In this document: in pieces, positions 37,337 to 46,514 of the stretch
Layout: every line of letters begins with the position of its first letter
How positions within the stretch are numbered: the first letter of the stretch is position 1
From: Accumulibacter phosphatis
GTDB taxonomy: Bacteria; Pseudomonadota; Gammaproteobacteria; Burkholderiales; Rhodocyclaceae
Assembly (NCBI RefSeq): GCF_000024165.1
Contig: NC_013194.1
Coordinates: 2,666,001 to 2,730,000, forward strand
Length of the DNA stretch: 64,000 bases
Direction of reading: 5' to 3'
Program-made: the position numbers and the translations under genes
Notes under the pieces: generated by a model
What the model saw: only the letters and a program-made list of their open reading frames with translations
The model's database searches: none
Told to the model about the DNA's origin: nothing

Positions 37337-37388
37337 GCGGCGGCAGACGCCGGGAAACTCGCGCGTCCCCACGAGCGCGCAGACCACC

Positions 37389-38018
37389 ATGCACGAACAC
37401 CTGCCGATCCTGCTCGCACGCCATACGCATTCGCCCTTCCGCAAGCCTTACGCAGACCACAACCGGGTCGCGTTTGCCGACAGCTTCGAGCGCTTCCTGC
37501 GCAATGCCCCGGGTTCGCCACTGATTCTCGATTCGTGCTGCGGAGGAGGGGAGAGCAGTGTCCATCTGGCCAGGCAGTTCCCGTCCCACTACGTGATCGG
37601 CGTAGACCAGTCGGCAGTCCGTCTGGCTCGCCAGCAGCGCGACGCTTGCGGGTGGCCGCCGAATCTCGATCTGGTGCGTGCCGATGTCGTCGATTACTGG
37701 CGCCTGCTGCACGACAGCGGTGTCCGGCTGGCTCGTCATTACCTGCTCTACCCCAACCCGTGGCCGAAGATCGGGCACCTTGGCCGGCGCTGGCACGGTC
37801 ATCCGGTGTTTCCCACCCTGCTCGGGCTGGCCGGCGTGCTCGAGTGTCGAAGCAACTGGCCGCTCTACGTGGAGGAACTCTGCTTCGCTGTGCAACGATT
37901 GACTCGACGGCCGGTTGCCTGCGAGCCCTACTGTCCTGCGGCCGCCATGACTCCCTTCGAGCGCAAGTACCTGGCCTCCGGCCACCGCCTGTTTCGCACC
38001 GTCATCGATCTGGGTTGA
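37389..38018 (+). CDS. TrmB-like SAM-dependent methyltransferase
   Basis: A 209-residue Rossmann methyltransferase. SAM motif I is LILDSCCGGGESSVHLARQF and motif II region VIGVDQSAVRLARQQ. The motif YPNPWPKIGHLGRRWHGHP is the signature of tRNA (guanine-46-N7) methyltransferase (FPDPWPKxRHxKRR in canonical TrmB), but Leu-Gly replaces basic residues here and the protein is slightly shorter. It could be a TrmB paralogue with another RNA substrate. It lies 52 nt downstream of dusC, another tRNA-modification gene. Confidence 0.8.
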   Translation: MHEHLPILLARHTHSPFRKPYADHNRVAFADSFERFLRNAPGSPLILDSCCGGGESSVHLARQFPSHYVIGVDQSAVRLARQQRDACGWPPNLDLVRADVVDYWRLLHDSGVRLARHYLLYPNPWPKIGHLGRRWHGHPVFPTLLGLAGVLECRSNWPLYVEELCFAVQRLTRRPVACEPYCPAAAMTPFERKYLASGHRLFRTVIDLG

Positions 38019-38123
38019 TTGCGGCGGCGGCTCCGCCGCACAGGCTGTCGCGAGTTGCCGCAGGCATGCCGCCGCCGCGCCAGGCGGCGGGCGGCGGGCG
38101 GCCGACGAGCCCACGGCACACTG

Positions 38124-38152
38124 TTCACATCGACTCTTGTGTCTTATATAAT
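38124..38152 (+). promoter_or_regulatory. Strong sigma70 promoter of acnB with overlapping palindrome
   Basis: -35 TTCACA (38124-38129), 17-bp spacer and consensus -10 TATAAT (38147-38152). The -10 lies in TGTGTCTTATATAATACACA, an imperfect inverted repeat with TGTGT/ACACA ends, a plausible repressor site. The start would be about 140 nt before the acnB GTG, leaving a long leader. Confidence 0.78.
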
Positions 38153-38297
38153 ACACACAGGCAGGCCGAGCAGAGGAAGTCCGCACTACCCGAGTCGAGA
38201 TCGCCGGCAGCGGGGATCTCTTGTCTCAGCGACGCTTCTGGCCTTGCAGTACAATTGTGTTTTTGCCGCTGTACAACCTTTGAGAAAGGACGTCGCC

Positions 38298-40904
38298 GTG
38301 CTGGAATCCTATCGTGCCCATGTCGCCGAGCGCGCTGCGCTTGGTATTCCGCCTCTGCCGCTGACGGCGAGGCAGACCGAGGAACTCGTCGGCCTGCTGA
38401 AGAACCCGCCGCAGGGTGAAGAAGAGAATCTGGTCGAGCTGATCACCTATCGTGTTCCGGCCGGAGTCGACGACGCGGCCAAGGTCAAGGCCGAGTTTCT
38501 CGCGCGGGTGGCCAAGGGCGAAGAGGCCTGCGCGCTTGTCACCAAGGAGAAAGCGACCGAATTGCTCGGCACGATGCTCGGTGGCTACAACGTCAAGCCG
38601 CTGATCGACCTGCTCACCGGCCCGACCGGGGCGATCGCTGCCGCAGGGCTGAAGAAAACGCTGCTCGTCTTCGACTTCTTCCACGATGTCAAGGAACTTG
38701 CCGACAAGGGCAACGCCAACGCCAAGTCGGTGCTGCAGAGCTGGGCCGACGGTGAGTGGTTTACGTCGCGTCCGCAAGTCCCTGCGTCGCAGAAGCTGAC
38801 CGTTTTCAAGGTCACCGGCGAAACCAACACCGACGACCTGTCGCCGGCACCGGACGCCTGGTCGCGTCCCGACATCCCGCTGCACGCCCTGGCGATGCTC
38901 AAGAACGCGCGGCCGGGAATTGACCCCGACAAGCCGGGCGAGCGCGGGCCGATCAAGCAGCTCGAGGAACTCGCCAGGAAGGGCAACCTGATCGCCTACG
39001 TCGGCGACGTCGTCGGCACCGGCTCGTCGCGCAAGTCGGCGACCAACTCGGTCCTCTGGTTTACCGGCGAAGACATTCCCTTTGTCCCGAACAAGCGTTT
39101 CGGCGGCGTCTGCCTGGGCTCGAAGATCGCGCCGATCTTCTTCAATACCATGGAAGACGCCGGCGCGTTGCCGGTGGAGATCGATTGCGGCCAGATGGAC
39201 ATGGGCGACGAGATCGAACTGAAGATCGATACCGCCACTTCGAAGGTGACCGCGCTCAAGAACGGCGCCGTGATCGCGGAATCGCAATTGAAGACGCCGG
39301 TGATCCTTGATGAAGTGCGCGCCGGCGGTCGCATTCCGCTGATCATCGGCCGCGGTCTGACGACCCGGGCACGCGAGGCGCTTGGGCTGCCGGTGTCGAC
39401 GCTGTTCTGCCTGCCGCAGAACCCCGCCGACCCGGGCAAGGGTTATTCGCTGGGGCAGAAGATGGTCGGCCGCGCCTGCGGTCTGCCGGAAGGCAAGGGC
39501 ATCCTGCCCGGTACCTATTGCGAACCACGCATGACCACTGTCGGCTCGCAGGACACGACCGGTCCGATGACCCGCGACGAGTTGAAGGATCTCGCCTGCC
39601 TCGGTTTCTCGGCCGACATGGTGATGCAGTCGTTCTGCCATACCGCCGCCTATCCGAAGCTGGTCGACGTCAAGATGCACCGCGAGCTGCCGAGCTTCAT
39701 CAGCACGCGTGGCGGCGTCGCCCTGCGTCCGGGTGACGGCGTCATTCACTCGTGGCTCAACCGCCTGTTGCTGCCGGACACCGTCGGCACCGGCGGCGAC
39801 TCGCACACCCGGTTCCCGATCGGCATCTCGTTCCCGGCCGGGTCCGGCCTCGTTGCCTTTGCCGCCGCCACCGGCGTCATGCCGCTCGACATGCCGGAAT
39901 CGGTGCTGGTGCGCTTCAAGGGTTCGCTCGCCGAAGCCGGCAAGCGCGGCGTCACGCTGCGCGACCTGGTCAACGCGATTCCCTACTACGCGATCAAGGC
40001 CGGCCTGCTGACCGTCGAGAAGAAAGGCAAGAAGAACATCTTTTCCGGTCGTATCCTCGAAATCGAGGGGCTGCCCGATCTCAAGGTCGAACAGGCTTTC
40101 GAGCTCTCCGACGCCGCGGCCGAGCGTTCGGCTGCCGCCTGCGCGGTGGCCTTGAACAAGGAACCGATCATCGAGTACATGCGCTCGAACATCACGCTGA
40201 TGAAGTGGATGATCGCCAACGGCTACGCCGACGCGCGTACTCTCGGCCGCCGCATCAAGGCCATGGAAGCGTGGATCGCCAAGCCTGATTTGCTGAAGGC
40301 CGACGCGGATGCCGAGTACGCTGCGGTGATCGAAATCGACCTCGCCGAAGTGACCGAGCCGCTGGTCGCCTGCCCGAACGATCCGGATGATGTCAAGCTC
40401 CTGTCCACGGTCGCCGGCGAGAAGATCGACGAAGTCTTCATCGGCTCGTGCATGACCAACATCGGCCACTTCCGCGCCGCCGGCAAGGTCCTCGAAGGCA
40501 AGACCGACATCCCGACGCGCCTGTGGATCGCCCCGCCGACCAAGATGGACGCGATGATCCTCAATGAGGAAGGCTACTACGCGATCCTCGGCAAGTCCGG
40601 CGCGCGCATGGAAATGCCCGGTTGCTCGCTGTGCATGGGCAACCAGGCGCAGATCCGCAAGGGCAGCACCGCGATGTCGACCTCGACGCGCAACTTCCCG
40701 AACCGTCTCGGAATCGACACCCGCGTCTACCTCGGCTCGGCCGAACTCGCCGCCGTCTGCGCCTTGATGGGCAGGATCCCGACGCCGGCCGAGTATCTCG
40801 ACCAGGTGCAGGCGGTCAACGCCAAGGCCGCCGACGTCTATCGCTACATGAACTTCGACCAGATCAAGGAGTTCAGCGACGTGGCGGATACGGTAACCGT
40901 CTAG
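38298..40904 (+). CDS. acnB: Aconitate hydratase B (bifunctional aconitase / 2-methylisocitrate dehydratase)
   Basis: The TCA-cycle 4Fe-4S enzyme converting citrate to isocitrate (868 aa, E. coli AcnB 865). The N-terminal HEAT-like domain comes first, then the swivel domain (GDVVGTGSSRKSATNSVLWF), as is characteristic of AcnB order. The cluster ligands are in MQSFCHTAAYPK and MEMPGCSLCMGNQA; GGDSHTRFPIGISFPAGSGL and FIGSCMTNIGHFRAAG are also present. The start is GTG at 38298 with AAAGGA 7 nt upstream; the frame stays open upstream without similarity. A strong promoter and terminator make it a single-gene unit. Confidence 0.97.
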   Translation: MLESYRAHVAERAALGIPPLPLTARQTEELVGLLKNPPQGEEENLVELITYRVPAGVDDAAKVKAEFLARVAKGEEACALVTKEKATELLGTMLGGYNVKPLIDLLTGPTGAIAAAGLKKTLLVFDFFHDVKELADKGNANAKSVLQSWADGEWFTSRPQVPASQKLTVFKVTGETNTDDLSPAPDAWSRPDIPLHALAMLKNARPGIDPDKPGERGPIKQLEELARKGNLIAYVGDVVGTGSSRKSATNSVLWFTGEDIPFVPNKRFGGVCLGSKIAPIFFNTMEDAGALPVEIDCGQMDMGDEIELKIDTATSKVTALKNGAVIAESQLKTPVILDEVRAGGRIPLIIGRGLTTRAREALGLPVSTLFCLPQNPADPGKGYSLGQKMVGRACGLPEGKGILPGTYCEPRMTTVGSQDTTGPMTRDELKDLACLGFSADMVMQSFCHTAAYPKLVDVKMHRELPSFISTRGGVALRPGDGVIHSWLNRLLLPDTVGTGGDSHTRFPIGISFPAGSGLVAFAAATGVMPLDMPESVLVRFKGSLAEAGKRGVTLRDLVNAIPYYAIKAGLLTVEKKGKKNIFSGRILEIEGLPDLKVEQAFELSDAAAERSAAACAVALNKEPIIEYMRSNITLMKWMIANGYADARTLGRRIKAMEAWIAKPDLLKADADAEYAAVIEIDLAEVTEPLVACPNDPDDVKLLSTVAGEKIDEVFIGSCMTNIGHFRAAGKVLEGKTDIPTRLWIAPPTKMDAMILNEEGYYAILGKSGARMEMPGCSLCMGNQAQIRKGSTAMSTSTRNFPNRLGIDTRVYLGSAELAAVCALMGRIPTPAEYLDQVQAVNAKAADVYRYMNFDQIKEFSDVADTVTV

Positions 40905-40928
40905 ACCGTCGCGCAGCACGCAACTCTA

Positions 40929-40967
40929 ACGCCCCCGGGGAGTCTCTTTCCCGGGGGCGTTTGTTTT
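40929..40967 (+). terminator. Rho-independent terminator of acnB
   Basis: An 11-bp stem ACGCCCCCGGG / CCCGGGGGCGT with a 10-nt loop, followed by TTGTTTT, 25 nt after the stop codon. Confidence 0.93.
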
Positions 40968-41080
40968 GGCGAAGCAGTCGCTGTGCACGCGCTTGGCGAT
41001 GTGGCGTACAGCGTCGGCCAAAATCGTTGCCCGATCGTTTGACTATCTACTACTCATCAGCATCAGGAGAACCGACCACC

Positions 41081-42739
41081 ATGCAAGCGCGACGACCCTT
41101 CCAGCAAGCCACCGCCCTCGGCACCTGCCTGGCGCTCCTCATGCCCCTAGCCGTCTCGGCCGCAGCGCCCGAACAGGTAGCCGGACGCATCGCCCTGGTG
41201 ATCGGCAATGGCGCTTATGCCAAGGCGCCACTGGTGAATCCGGCCGGCGATGCGCGCGCGGTGGCGGACCGCCTGCGCGAAGCCGGCTTTCGCGTGACCC
41301 TGAAAGTCGACGCCCCGCGGCGCGAACTGCAGGACGCGATTCGCGGCTTCGGCGACGCGCTTGCCCGCGACAACAAGGCGGTCGGTGTCTTCTACTACGC
41401 GGGCCATGGCGTGCAGCTCAACTGGCGCAACTTCATGCTGCCGGTGGATGCGCGCATCCAGCGCCCGGCGGATATTGCCGCGCAAGGCGTCGACGTCGGC
41501 CTGCTGCTCGAGAGCCTGGCTCGGGCGCGCAACCCGCTCAATCTGGTGATTCTCGACGCCTGCCGCAACAACCCCTTCGGGCGCGACTTTCGCACCGACG
41601 AGCGCGGGCTGTCGCAACTCGACGCGCCACCCGGGACGCTGCTCGCCTACGCCACGGCGCCCGGCAACACCGCCGATGACGGCGAGGGCGAGCACGGGCT
41701 GTACACCGACAACCTGCTGAAGGAGATGAAGGTGCCGGGTGCGCCGGTCGAAGACGTTTTCAAACGCGTCCGGCTGGCGGTCAGGCGTGCGTCCGAAGGC
41801 GCGCAGATCCCCTGGGAGAGCACCTCTCTGGAAGGCGACTTTGCTTTCGTCGGCGGCAGCGGACGTGACCTGAGCCGCGAGCAGAAGGAGTTCGAAACCG
41901 ATCTTGCAGCCTGGAGCACGTTGCGTGAAGCCAGCACGCCCGAGCCGCTCGAGGCTTTCATCCGGCAGCGGCCGAGCGGCAAGTTTGCCGAGCTCGCCCA
42001 GCATCGGCTCGATGTGGTCCTCCGCCAGCGTGGTGAAAAGCCTGTCCAGGCGGCAGCCCCGCCACCTCTTGGGCCCGAGATGTGCGTATCGGGTGCAGCT
42101 ACCGGCAAGGCCGCTTCCTACAGCGGCCAGGGACTTGCCTTCCGCCCCGGCGAGCGCTACAGCTATCGTACCGTCGATCTGGTCAAGCAGACCGAGACCG
42201 CACGCAGTACCGATACCGTTCTCGGGATCGTCGGCGACGAGGTGCAGTACAACGACGGCAGCAAGGTGACCGACCTTTTCGGCAACAACGTGCGGGCTCC
42301 CGACGGCACGCGCTGGACGCCGTATCAGTTCTTCATCAACGACTATGCGCTCGGCAAACGCTGGCCGGCACAGTTCATCGTCACCCAGCCGGACGGTTCG
42401 AAGGCCAACGTGCGCTTCGAGTTGCGGGTCGCCGCTCGCGAGCGCATCACGCTGCCAGCCGGAACCTTCGACAGCTACCGCATCGAAGCGCGTGGTGTCG
42501 TCCTCGCCAGCGGCGCCCAGCTCGAGCGCACCGCCTGGGTGGCGCCGGAACGAATGCGCGGCTTTCTGGCCATGGAGAATCTGGTTCGCAAGGACGGCGC
42601 GGTGGTCAGCGGCGAGAGGATCGAGCTGATCGAGTACGCCGCCGGGGCGCCGGTGGCGACCTCGCCCACCGCGCCCACCGCGCCAGTGGCATCCGAAAAG
42701 AACAAGGAGCAGAGCGGCTGGCGACCGTCCTTTTACTGA
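41081..42739 (+). CDS. Exported caspase-like (C14) protein
   Basis: 552 aa with a signal peptide (~1-28, ending PLAVSAAAPEQ). The caspase p20-like domain (~35-270) opens with RIALVIGNGAYAKAPL. The catalytic dyad is H109 (YYAGHGVQ) and C161 (LVILDACRNNPF). A helical segment with SPOR-unlike repeats (ETDLAAWSTLREASTPEPLEAFI) follows, then a beta-rich C-terminal domain (~340-530, FRPGERYSYRTVDLV, LELRVAARERITLPAG-like). Family members cleave after Arg/Lys or are inactive scaffolds; both dyad residues are present here. The ATG at 41081 has AGGAG 12 nt upstream. It is followed by a lipoprotein hydrolase. Confidence 0.88.
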   Translation: MQARRPFQQATALGTCLALLMPLAVSAAAPEQVAGRIALVIGNGAYAKAPLVNPAGDARAVADRLREAGFRVTLKVDAPRRELQDAIRGFGDALARDNKAVGVFYYAGHGVQLNWRNFMLPVDARIQRPADIAAQGVDVGLLLESLARARNPLNLVILDACRNNPFGRDFRTDERGLSQLDAPPGTLLAYATAPGNTADDGEGEHGLYTDNLLKEMKVPGAPVEDVFKRVRLAVRRASEGAQIPWESTSLEGDFAFVGGSGRDLSREQKEFETDLAAWSTLREASTPEPLEAFIRQRPSGKFAELAQHRLDVVLRQRGEKPVQAAAPPPLGPEMCVSGAATGKAASYSGQGLAFRPGERYSYRTVDLVKQTETARSTDTVLGIVGDEVQYNDGSKVTDLFGNNVRAPDGTRWTPYQFFINDYALGKRWPAQFIVTQPDGSKANVRFELRVAARERITLPAGTFDSYRIEARGVVLASGAQLERTAWVAPERMRGFLAMENLVRKDGAVVSGERIELIEYAAGAPVATSPTAPTAPVASEKNKEQSGWRPSFY

Positions 42740-42774
42740 CAGGGAAGTCACATGACGTCGAAGGGCATGGCCCG

Positions 42775-43824
42775 GTGAACTCGGGCGACGATCACGCCGA
42801 TCCGCGTGCGCTACGCCGGCGCACACGCCTCGCGGCCCTGACGACGCTCGCCTGCAGCATCCTGCTGGCGGCAGCGTGCACGTTCAACGCACGTGTCGAT
42901 TCGCCGCCAGTAGCCGGCCAGGGCATCGTCCAGGGCATGGCCCAGGTCGACCATGGCACGGTCCACGACGCGGACTGGTTCGATCCGGTACGGCGGCGCG
43001 CCGTCCCGGTTCGCCTCTACTGGCCGCAGGGCGTCGCTGCCGATGCGCGGGTGCCCCTGGTCGTCTTCTCGCACGGTCTCGGCGGTTCACGCCGAGGCTA
43101 CAGCTACCTGGGTGCGCATTTCGCCGCCAACGGTATCGCCAGCCTGCATCTGCAGCATGTGGGCAGTGACCGCTCGCTGTGGGGCGGCAGTCCGTTCGGC
43201 CTAGTCGAGCGCCTGCAGGGCGCTGCACAGGACAGCGAGGCGATCGCACGGGTACACGATCTGCACTTCGCGCTCGACCACCTGCTGGCGGGTCCGCGCG
43301 GCGAGCAGATCGACCGCAGCCGCATCGTCGCTGCCGGCCATTCCTACGGAGCCAACACGGCGCTGCTGGCGGCCGGTGCGCGCGTCGAGCGCGAGGGTCG
43401 GTGGCTCGACTATCGCGACGCGCGCATCAGCGCCGCGATCGTCATCAGCGCGCCGCCGTTCTACGGCGAGAGCGACCCGGCAAAGGTGCTGAGCCACGTG
43501 AGCATACCCACGCTGCACATCACGGCCACCGAGGACGTGATCCGCGTTCCCGGCTACTACTCGCCGGCCGCCGACCGGCTTGCGGTTTTCGAAGCGACCG
43601 GGAGTGCGCGCAAGACACTGGCGGTCTTCGACGGCGGCTCGCACAGCATGTTCACCGACCGCGCCGGCACCGGTGGCGCCAACCTGAACCCACAAGTGAA
43701 GCGGGCTACCCAGGATCTCTCGGTGGCGTTCCTCAAAATGCTCTTCGAGGGCCACAGCGACACTCTGGCCAGTTGGCCCCTGCGGCATCCGGGAATCGTC
43801 GCTCGCTTCAACGTTGCCGGCTAG
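42775..43824 (+). CDS. Alpha/beta-hydrolase lipoprotein (platelet-activating-factor acetylhydrolase-like)
   Basis: 349 aa from a GTG start at 42775. Residues ~18-38 form a lipoprotein signal ending LLAAACTF, so the protein is probably anchored by its N-terminal Cys in the envelope. The hydrolase core has VPLVVFSHGLGGSRRGY (oxyanion region), the nucleophile elbow AAGHSYGANTALLA (GHSYG), an Asp in ITATEDVIRVPG and His in DGGSHSMFTD. The fold class is the DLH/PAF-acetylhydrolase type. It lies 35 nt after the exported caspase-like gene; a shared envelope function is possible but unsupported beyond position. Confidence 0.82.
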   Translation: MNSGDDHADPRALRRRTRLAALTTLACSILLAAACTFNARVDSPPVAGQGIVQGMAQVDHGTVHDADWFDPVRRRAVPVRLYWPQGVAADARVPLVVFSHGLGGSRRGYSYLGAHFAANGIASLHLQHVGSDRSLWGGSPFGLVERLQGAAQDSEAIARVHDLHFALDHLLAGPRGEQIDRSRIVAAGHSYGANTALLAAGARVEREGRWLDYRDARISAAIVISAPPFYGESDPAKVLSHVSIPTLHITATEDVIRVPGYYSPAADRLAVFEATGSARKTLAVFDGGSHSMFTDRAGTGGANLNPQVKRATQDLSVAFLKMLFEGHSDTLASWPLRHPGIVARFNVAG

Positions 43825-43843
43825 GAGGGCGACTACCCGCCGG

Positions 43844-44014
43844 CTATCGTGGAGCGCCATAGGTGCGGGATCTGCGGCGCCAGCAGGCAGGTTTTTCCAG
43901 CATCGACACATCGACACGCCGCTTGCCGAAAATCTCCTGAGCCAGAGCCCAGCGATGGCGCTCCTCGAGACAAACGACGGCAATTTGTTCAAACCACTTC
44001 TGGATACGATTCAT
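43844..44014 (-). CDS. Small 56-residue protein, possibly SOS-regulated
   Basis: The ATG at 44014 has GAGGAG 9 nt upstream, and the frame encodes a basic 56-residue peptide beginning MNRIQKWFEQIAVVCLEERH and ending in an Arg-rich tail. I recognise no family and no signal or membrane segment. A perfect LexA-type box lies about 70 nt upstream on the same strand. Small SOS proteins often inhibit division or modulate repair, but nothing in the sequence fixes the function. Confidence 0.5.
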   Translation of the reverse strand: MNRIQKWFEQIAVVCLEERHRWALAQEIFGKRRVDVSMLEKPACWRRRSRTYGAPR

Positions 44015-44083
44015 GGTCAGCGACTCCTCGGCAGGAATGAATTGATCGCAACTCACTGCGACCGGAGACAGCTTAGCATGAAG

Positions 44084-44099
44084 CTGTACGAATGTACAG
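44084..44099 (-). promoter_or_regulatory. LexA (SOS) box
   Basis: CTGTACGAATGTACAG matches CTGT-N8-ACAG exactly and is part of a longer 7-bp perfect inverted repeat (44083-44100). A weak TTGCTG/TGCTAA promoter can be drawn around it on the minus strand, reading into the 56-residue ORF. The GNAT gene on the other side starts ~280 nt away. Confidence 0.65.
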
Positions 44100-44379
44100 C
44101 AATAGGCTGTCGGGCCGCGCGGGCCGTGCCGACCATCGTGCGACTCCGACGGTTTGCCGCCCCCCGGCGGCGATCGTGCGGCAAGCGACAGCCGTGTGCC
44201 CATGGCGTCGCAGCCTGTGGGCGATGGCCCTTGTTTGTTGGGAGGGGCGGCGAGATACTCGCGATCTGCCCGGAGGTCGCCCCGAACATGCCATGCCTGT
44301 CCACTATCCGCCAGCCCGCGACCCGCGGCCGCAGCCGCGCCCATTCGCTCGTTCGCCGCGCTCCCGAGGCCCGACCCTG

Positions 44380-44907
44380 ATGGCCGCCTATCCGCAGGGC
44401 CTGGTTCGCACGCGCGACCTGTCCGACGGCAGGAGGGTGACCATCCGTCCCATCCGTCCCGGGGACGTCGAGATCGTGCAGGATTTCGTGCGCCACCTTT
44501 CGCAAGAGTCGCGCTATTCGCGTTTCATGTCGCAACTGAACGAGTTGTCGGCGAGCAAGCTGAAGTACTTCACCGACATCGACTACGATCGCCATCTGGC
44601 GCTGATTGCCGTTGCCGCCGCGGGCGCCGAGGAGATCGAAGTCGGCGTCGCACGCTATGTGGGCTTACCGCAGCCCGAACGCTGCGAGTTCGCGATCGCG
44701 GTCGACGATGCCTGGCAAGGTTCCGGCGTTGCCGGGATATTGATGACGACGCTGATGGATGCCGCCCGCGAACGCGGCTTCCAGAGCATGAACGGTACGG
44801 TGCTGGCGACCAACCATCGTATGCTCTGCTTCGTGCGGCGGCTCGGTTTCACGTTGCGCGGCGATGCTGAGGATCCGGGCACGGTCGCGGTCGAACGACA
44901 GCTCTGA
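44380..44907 (+). CDS. GNAT-family N-acetyltransferase (Pat C-terminal-domain-like)
   Basis: 175 aa. RRVTIRPIRPGDVEIVQDFV and LSQESRYSRFM are the opening of the acetyltransferase domain found at the end of protein lysine acetyltransferase Pat/YfiQ. VDDAWQGSGVAGILMTTLMD is the acetyl-CoA pyrophosphate loop (Q-x-x-G-x-G/A type), and GFQSMNGTVLATNHRMLCFVRRLGF follows. The large CoA-ligase-like part of Pat is absent. The ATG at 44380 begins the conserved part; upstream ATGs in frame are possible. The acceptor is unknown. Confidence 0.85.
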   Translation: MAAYPQGLVRTRDLSDGRRVTIRPIRPGDVEIVQDFVRHLSQESRYSRFMSQLNELSASKLKYFTDIDYDRHLALIAVAAAGAEEIEVGVARYVGLPQPERCEFAIAVDDAWQGSGVAGILMTTLMDAARERGFQSMNGTVLATNHRMLCFVRRLGFTLRGDAEDPGTVAVERQL

Positions 44908-44993
44908 CTACGGCCGGCCCGCTCGTGCCGGATGCGCCGGCCGCGGGGTCGGCGGCGCAGCCGCTGCGGCACGCCGCTCGGGCGGGCTCGCCG

Positions 44994-46448
44994 TCAGGCA
45001 GTGTAGCTGCCGGCAGTGGCGCCGCCGCCACTGTCGATCCAGTCGTGGTGGAAGAAGGTACCGCGCGGCTGGTCGGTACGTTCGAAACCGTGTGCGCCGA
45101 AGTAGTCGCGCATCGCCTGGATGACGTTGGCGGGCCCACGCGCGCAGCGGTAGCCATCGTAGAAAGCGAGCGCCGCCGACACGCCGGGGGCGGCGATCCC
45201 GTGCTCGGCGGCGAGCACCACCGCGCGCCGCCAACCGTCTTGGCAGCGGGCCAGCGTTTCCCGGAACCAGGGGTCGAGCAGCAGGCAGGCGAGGTCGGCG
45301 CAAGGCTCGTAGGCGTCGCGGATGCGGTCCAGGAAGGAACTGCGAATGATGCAGCCGGCGCGCCAGAGCAGCGCGACGCCGGCGAGATCGAGGTGCCAGC
45401 CATGGGCTTCGCTGGCGGCACGCATGAGCATGAAGCCCTGTGCGTAGCTCACCAGCTTGCTGGCCAGCAACGCGTCGTGCACGGCAGCCAGCAGCGCGGC
45501 GCGATCGACGCACGGCCGCACCGGCGGACCGGGCAGGATCGCCGCCGCACTGCGGCGCTCGTCGAGCAGGGCGGAGAGCTGGCGCGCGCAGACCGACTCG
45601 CTGATCAGCGTCAGCGGCACGCCGAGCTGCAGGGCACTCTCGCTGGTCCAGCGACCTGTGCCCTTCTGGCCCGCACGGTCGAGGATGCGGTCGACCAGAG
45701 GCACGCCATCCGCCTCCTGCACGCGGAAGATTTCGCCGGCGATCTCGACCAGATAGCTGGCCAGGTCGTCGCGCTTCCACTGCGCGAAGACCTCCGCCAG
45801 TTCGGCAGGCTGGTAGCCGCCCAACTCCCGCAGCAAGTGACAGGCCTCGGCGATGAGTTGCATGTCGCCGTACTCGATGCCGTTGTGCACCATCTTGACG
45901 AAGTGGCCGGCGCCGCCGTCGCCGATCCAGTCGCAGCACGCTTCGCCCATCTCGCTGCGGGCGCTGATCGCGCGCAGGATCGGCCGCAGATGGGGCCACG
46001 CCGCGCGGTCGCCGCCGGGCATCAGGCTCGGGCCGTGGCGGGCACCTGCCTCGCCGCCGGAGATGCCCATGCCGACGAAGCGGATGCCGCGCGCAGCGAG
46101 AGCCGTGCCGCGTCGCTCGCTGTCGGTGTAGTGCGAATTGCCGCCGTCGACGATGATGTCGCCGGTTTCCAGATACGGCAGCAGGCCGTCAATGCTCCGG
46201 TCGACCGCGTCGCCGGCCTTGACCAGCAGGAGGACGCACCGCGGCCGCTCGAGCAGCGCGGCCACTTCCGCAGGAAGGCGCGCGCCGACGATGGTCGTCC
46301 CCCTCGCCGGACCGGCCAGGAATCCGTCCAGGCCGTCGGCGTCACGCTCGTACGCCACCACATGGAAGCCTCTGTCGGCCAGGTTGAGGGCGAGGTTCCG
46401 ACCCATGACGGCCAGCCCGAAGACCGCGATATCGGCAAGCGGCGGCAT
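44994..46448 (-). CDS. gnd: 6-phosphogluconate dehydrogenase, decarboxylating
   Basis: Oxidises 6-phosphogluconate to ribulose 5-phosphate and CO2 with NADP (484 aa, long form). IAVFGLAVMGRNLALNLADRG is the dinucleotide fold. The catalytic region has GISGGEAGARHGPSLMPGG and HFVKMVHNGIEYGDMQLIAE (Lys, His, Asn), and the C-terminal part has WRAGCIIRSSFLDRI and AHGFERTDQPRGTFFHHDW. The ATG at 46448 starts the conserved strand. It is the third of three co-oriented genes with the cupin and DUF2914 genes, with gaps of 64-66 nt. Confidence 0.95.
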   Translation of the reverse strand: MPPLADIAVFGLAVMGRNLALNLADRGFHVVAYERDADGLDGFLAGPARGTTIVGARLPAEVAALLERPRCVLLLVKAGDAVDRSIDGLLPYLETGDIIVDGGNSHYTDSERRGTALAARGIRFVGMGISGGEAGARHGPSLMPGGDRAAWPHLRPILRAISARSEMGEACCDWIGDGGAGHFVKMVHNGIEYGDMQLIAEACHLLRELGGYQPAELAEVFAQWKRDDLASYLVEIAGEIFRVQEADGVPLVDRILDRAGQKGTGRWTSESALQLGVPLTLISESVCARQLSALLDERRSAAAILPGPPVRPCVDRAALLAAVHDALLASKLVSYAQGFMLMRAASEAHGWHLDLAGVALLWRAGCIIRSSFLDRIRDAYEPCADLACLLLDPWFRETLARCQDGWRRAVVLAAEHGIAAPGVSAALAFYDGYRCARGPANVIQAMRDYFGAHGFERTDQPRGTFFHHDWIDSGGGATAGSYTA

Positions 46449-46514
46449 GTCAGACGCCCGCCGGGACGCGCCGCGCGCCGCCACCGGAGCGCGCTGAGCA
46501 GCGGCGGCAGCGCA

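Noticed and set aside
38226..40919. 897-codon open frame antisense to acnB
   Set aside because: It mirrors the codon structure of acnB, whose catalytic motifs, start site, promoter and terminator are all clear on the plus strand.
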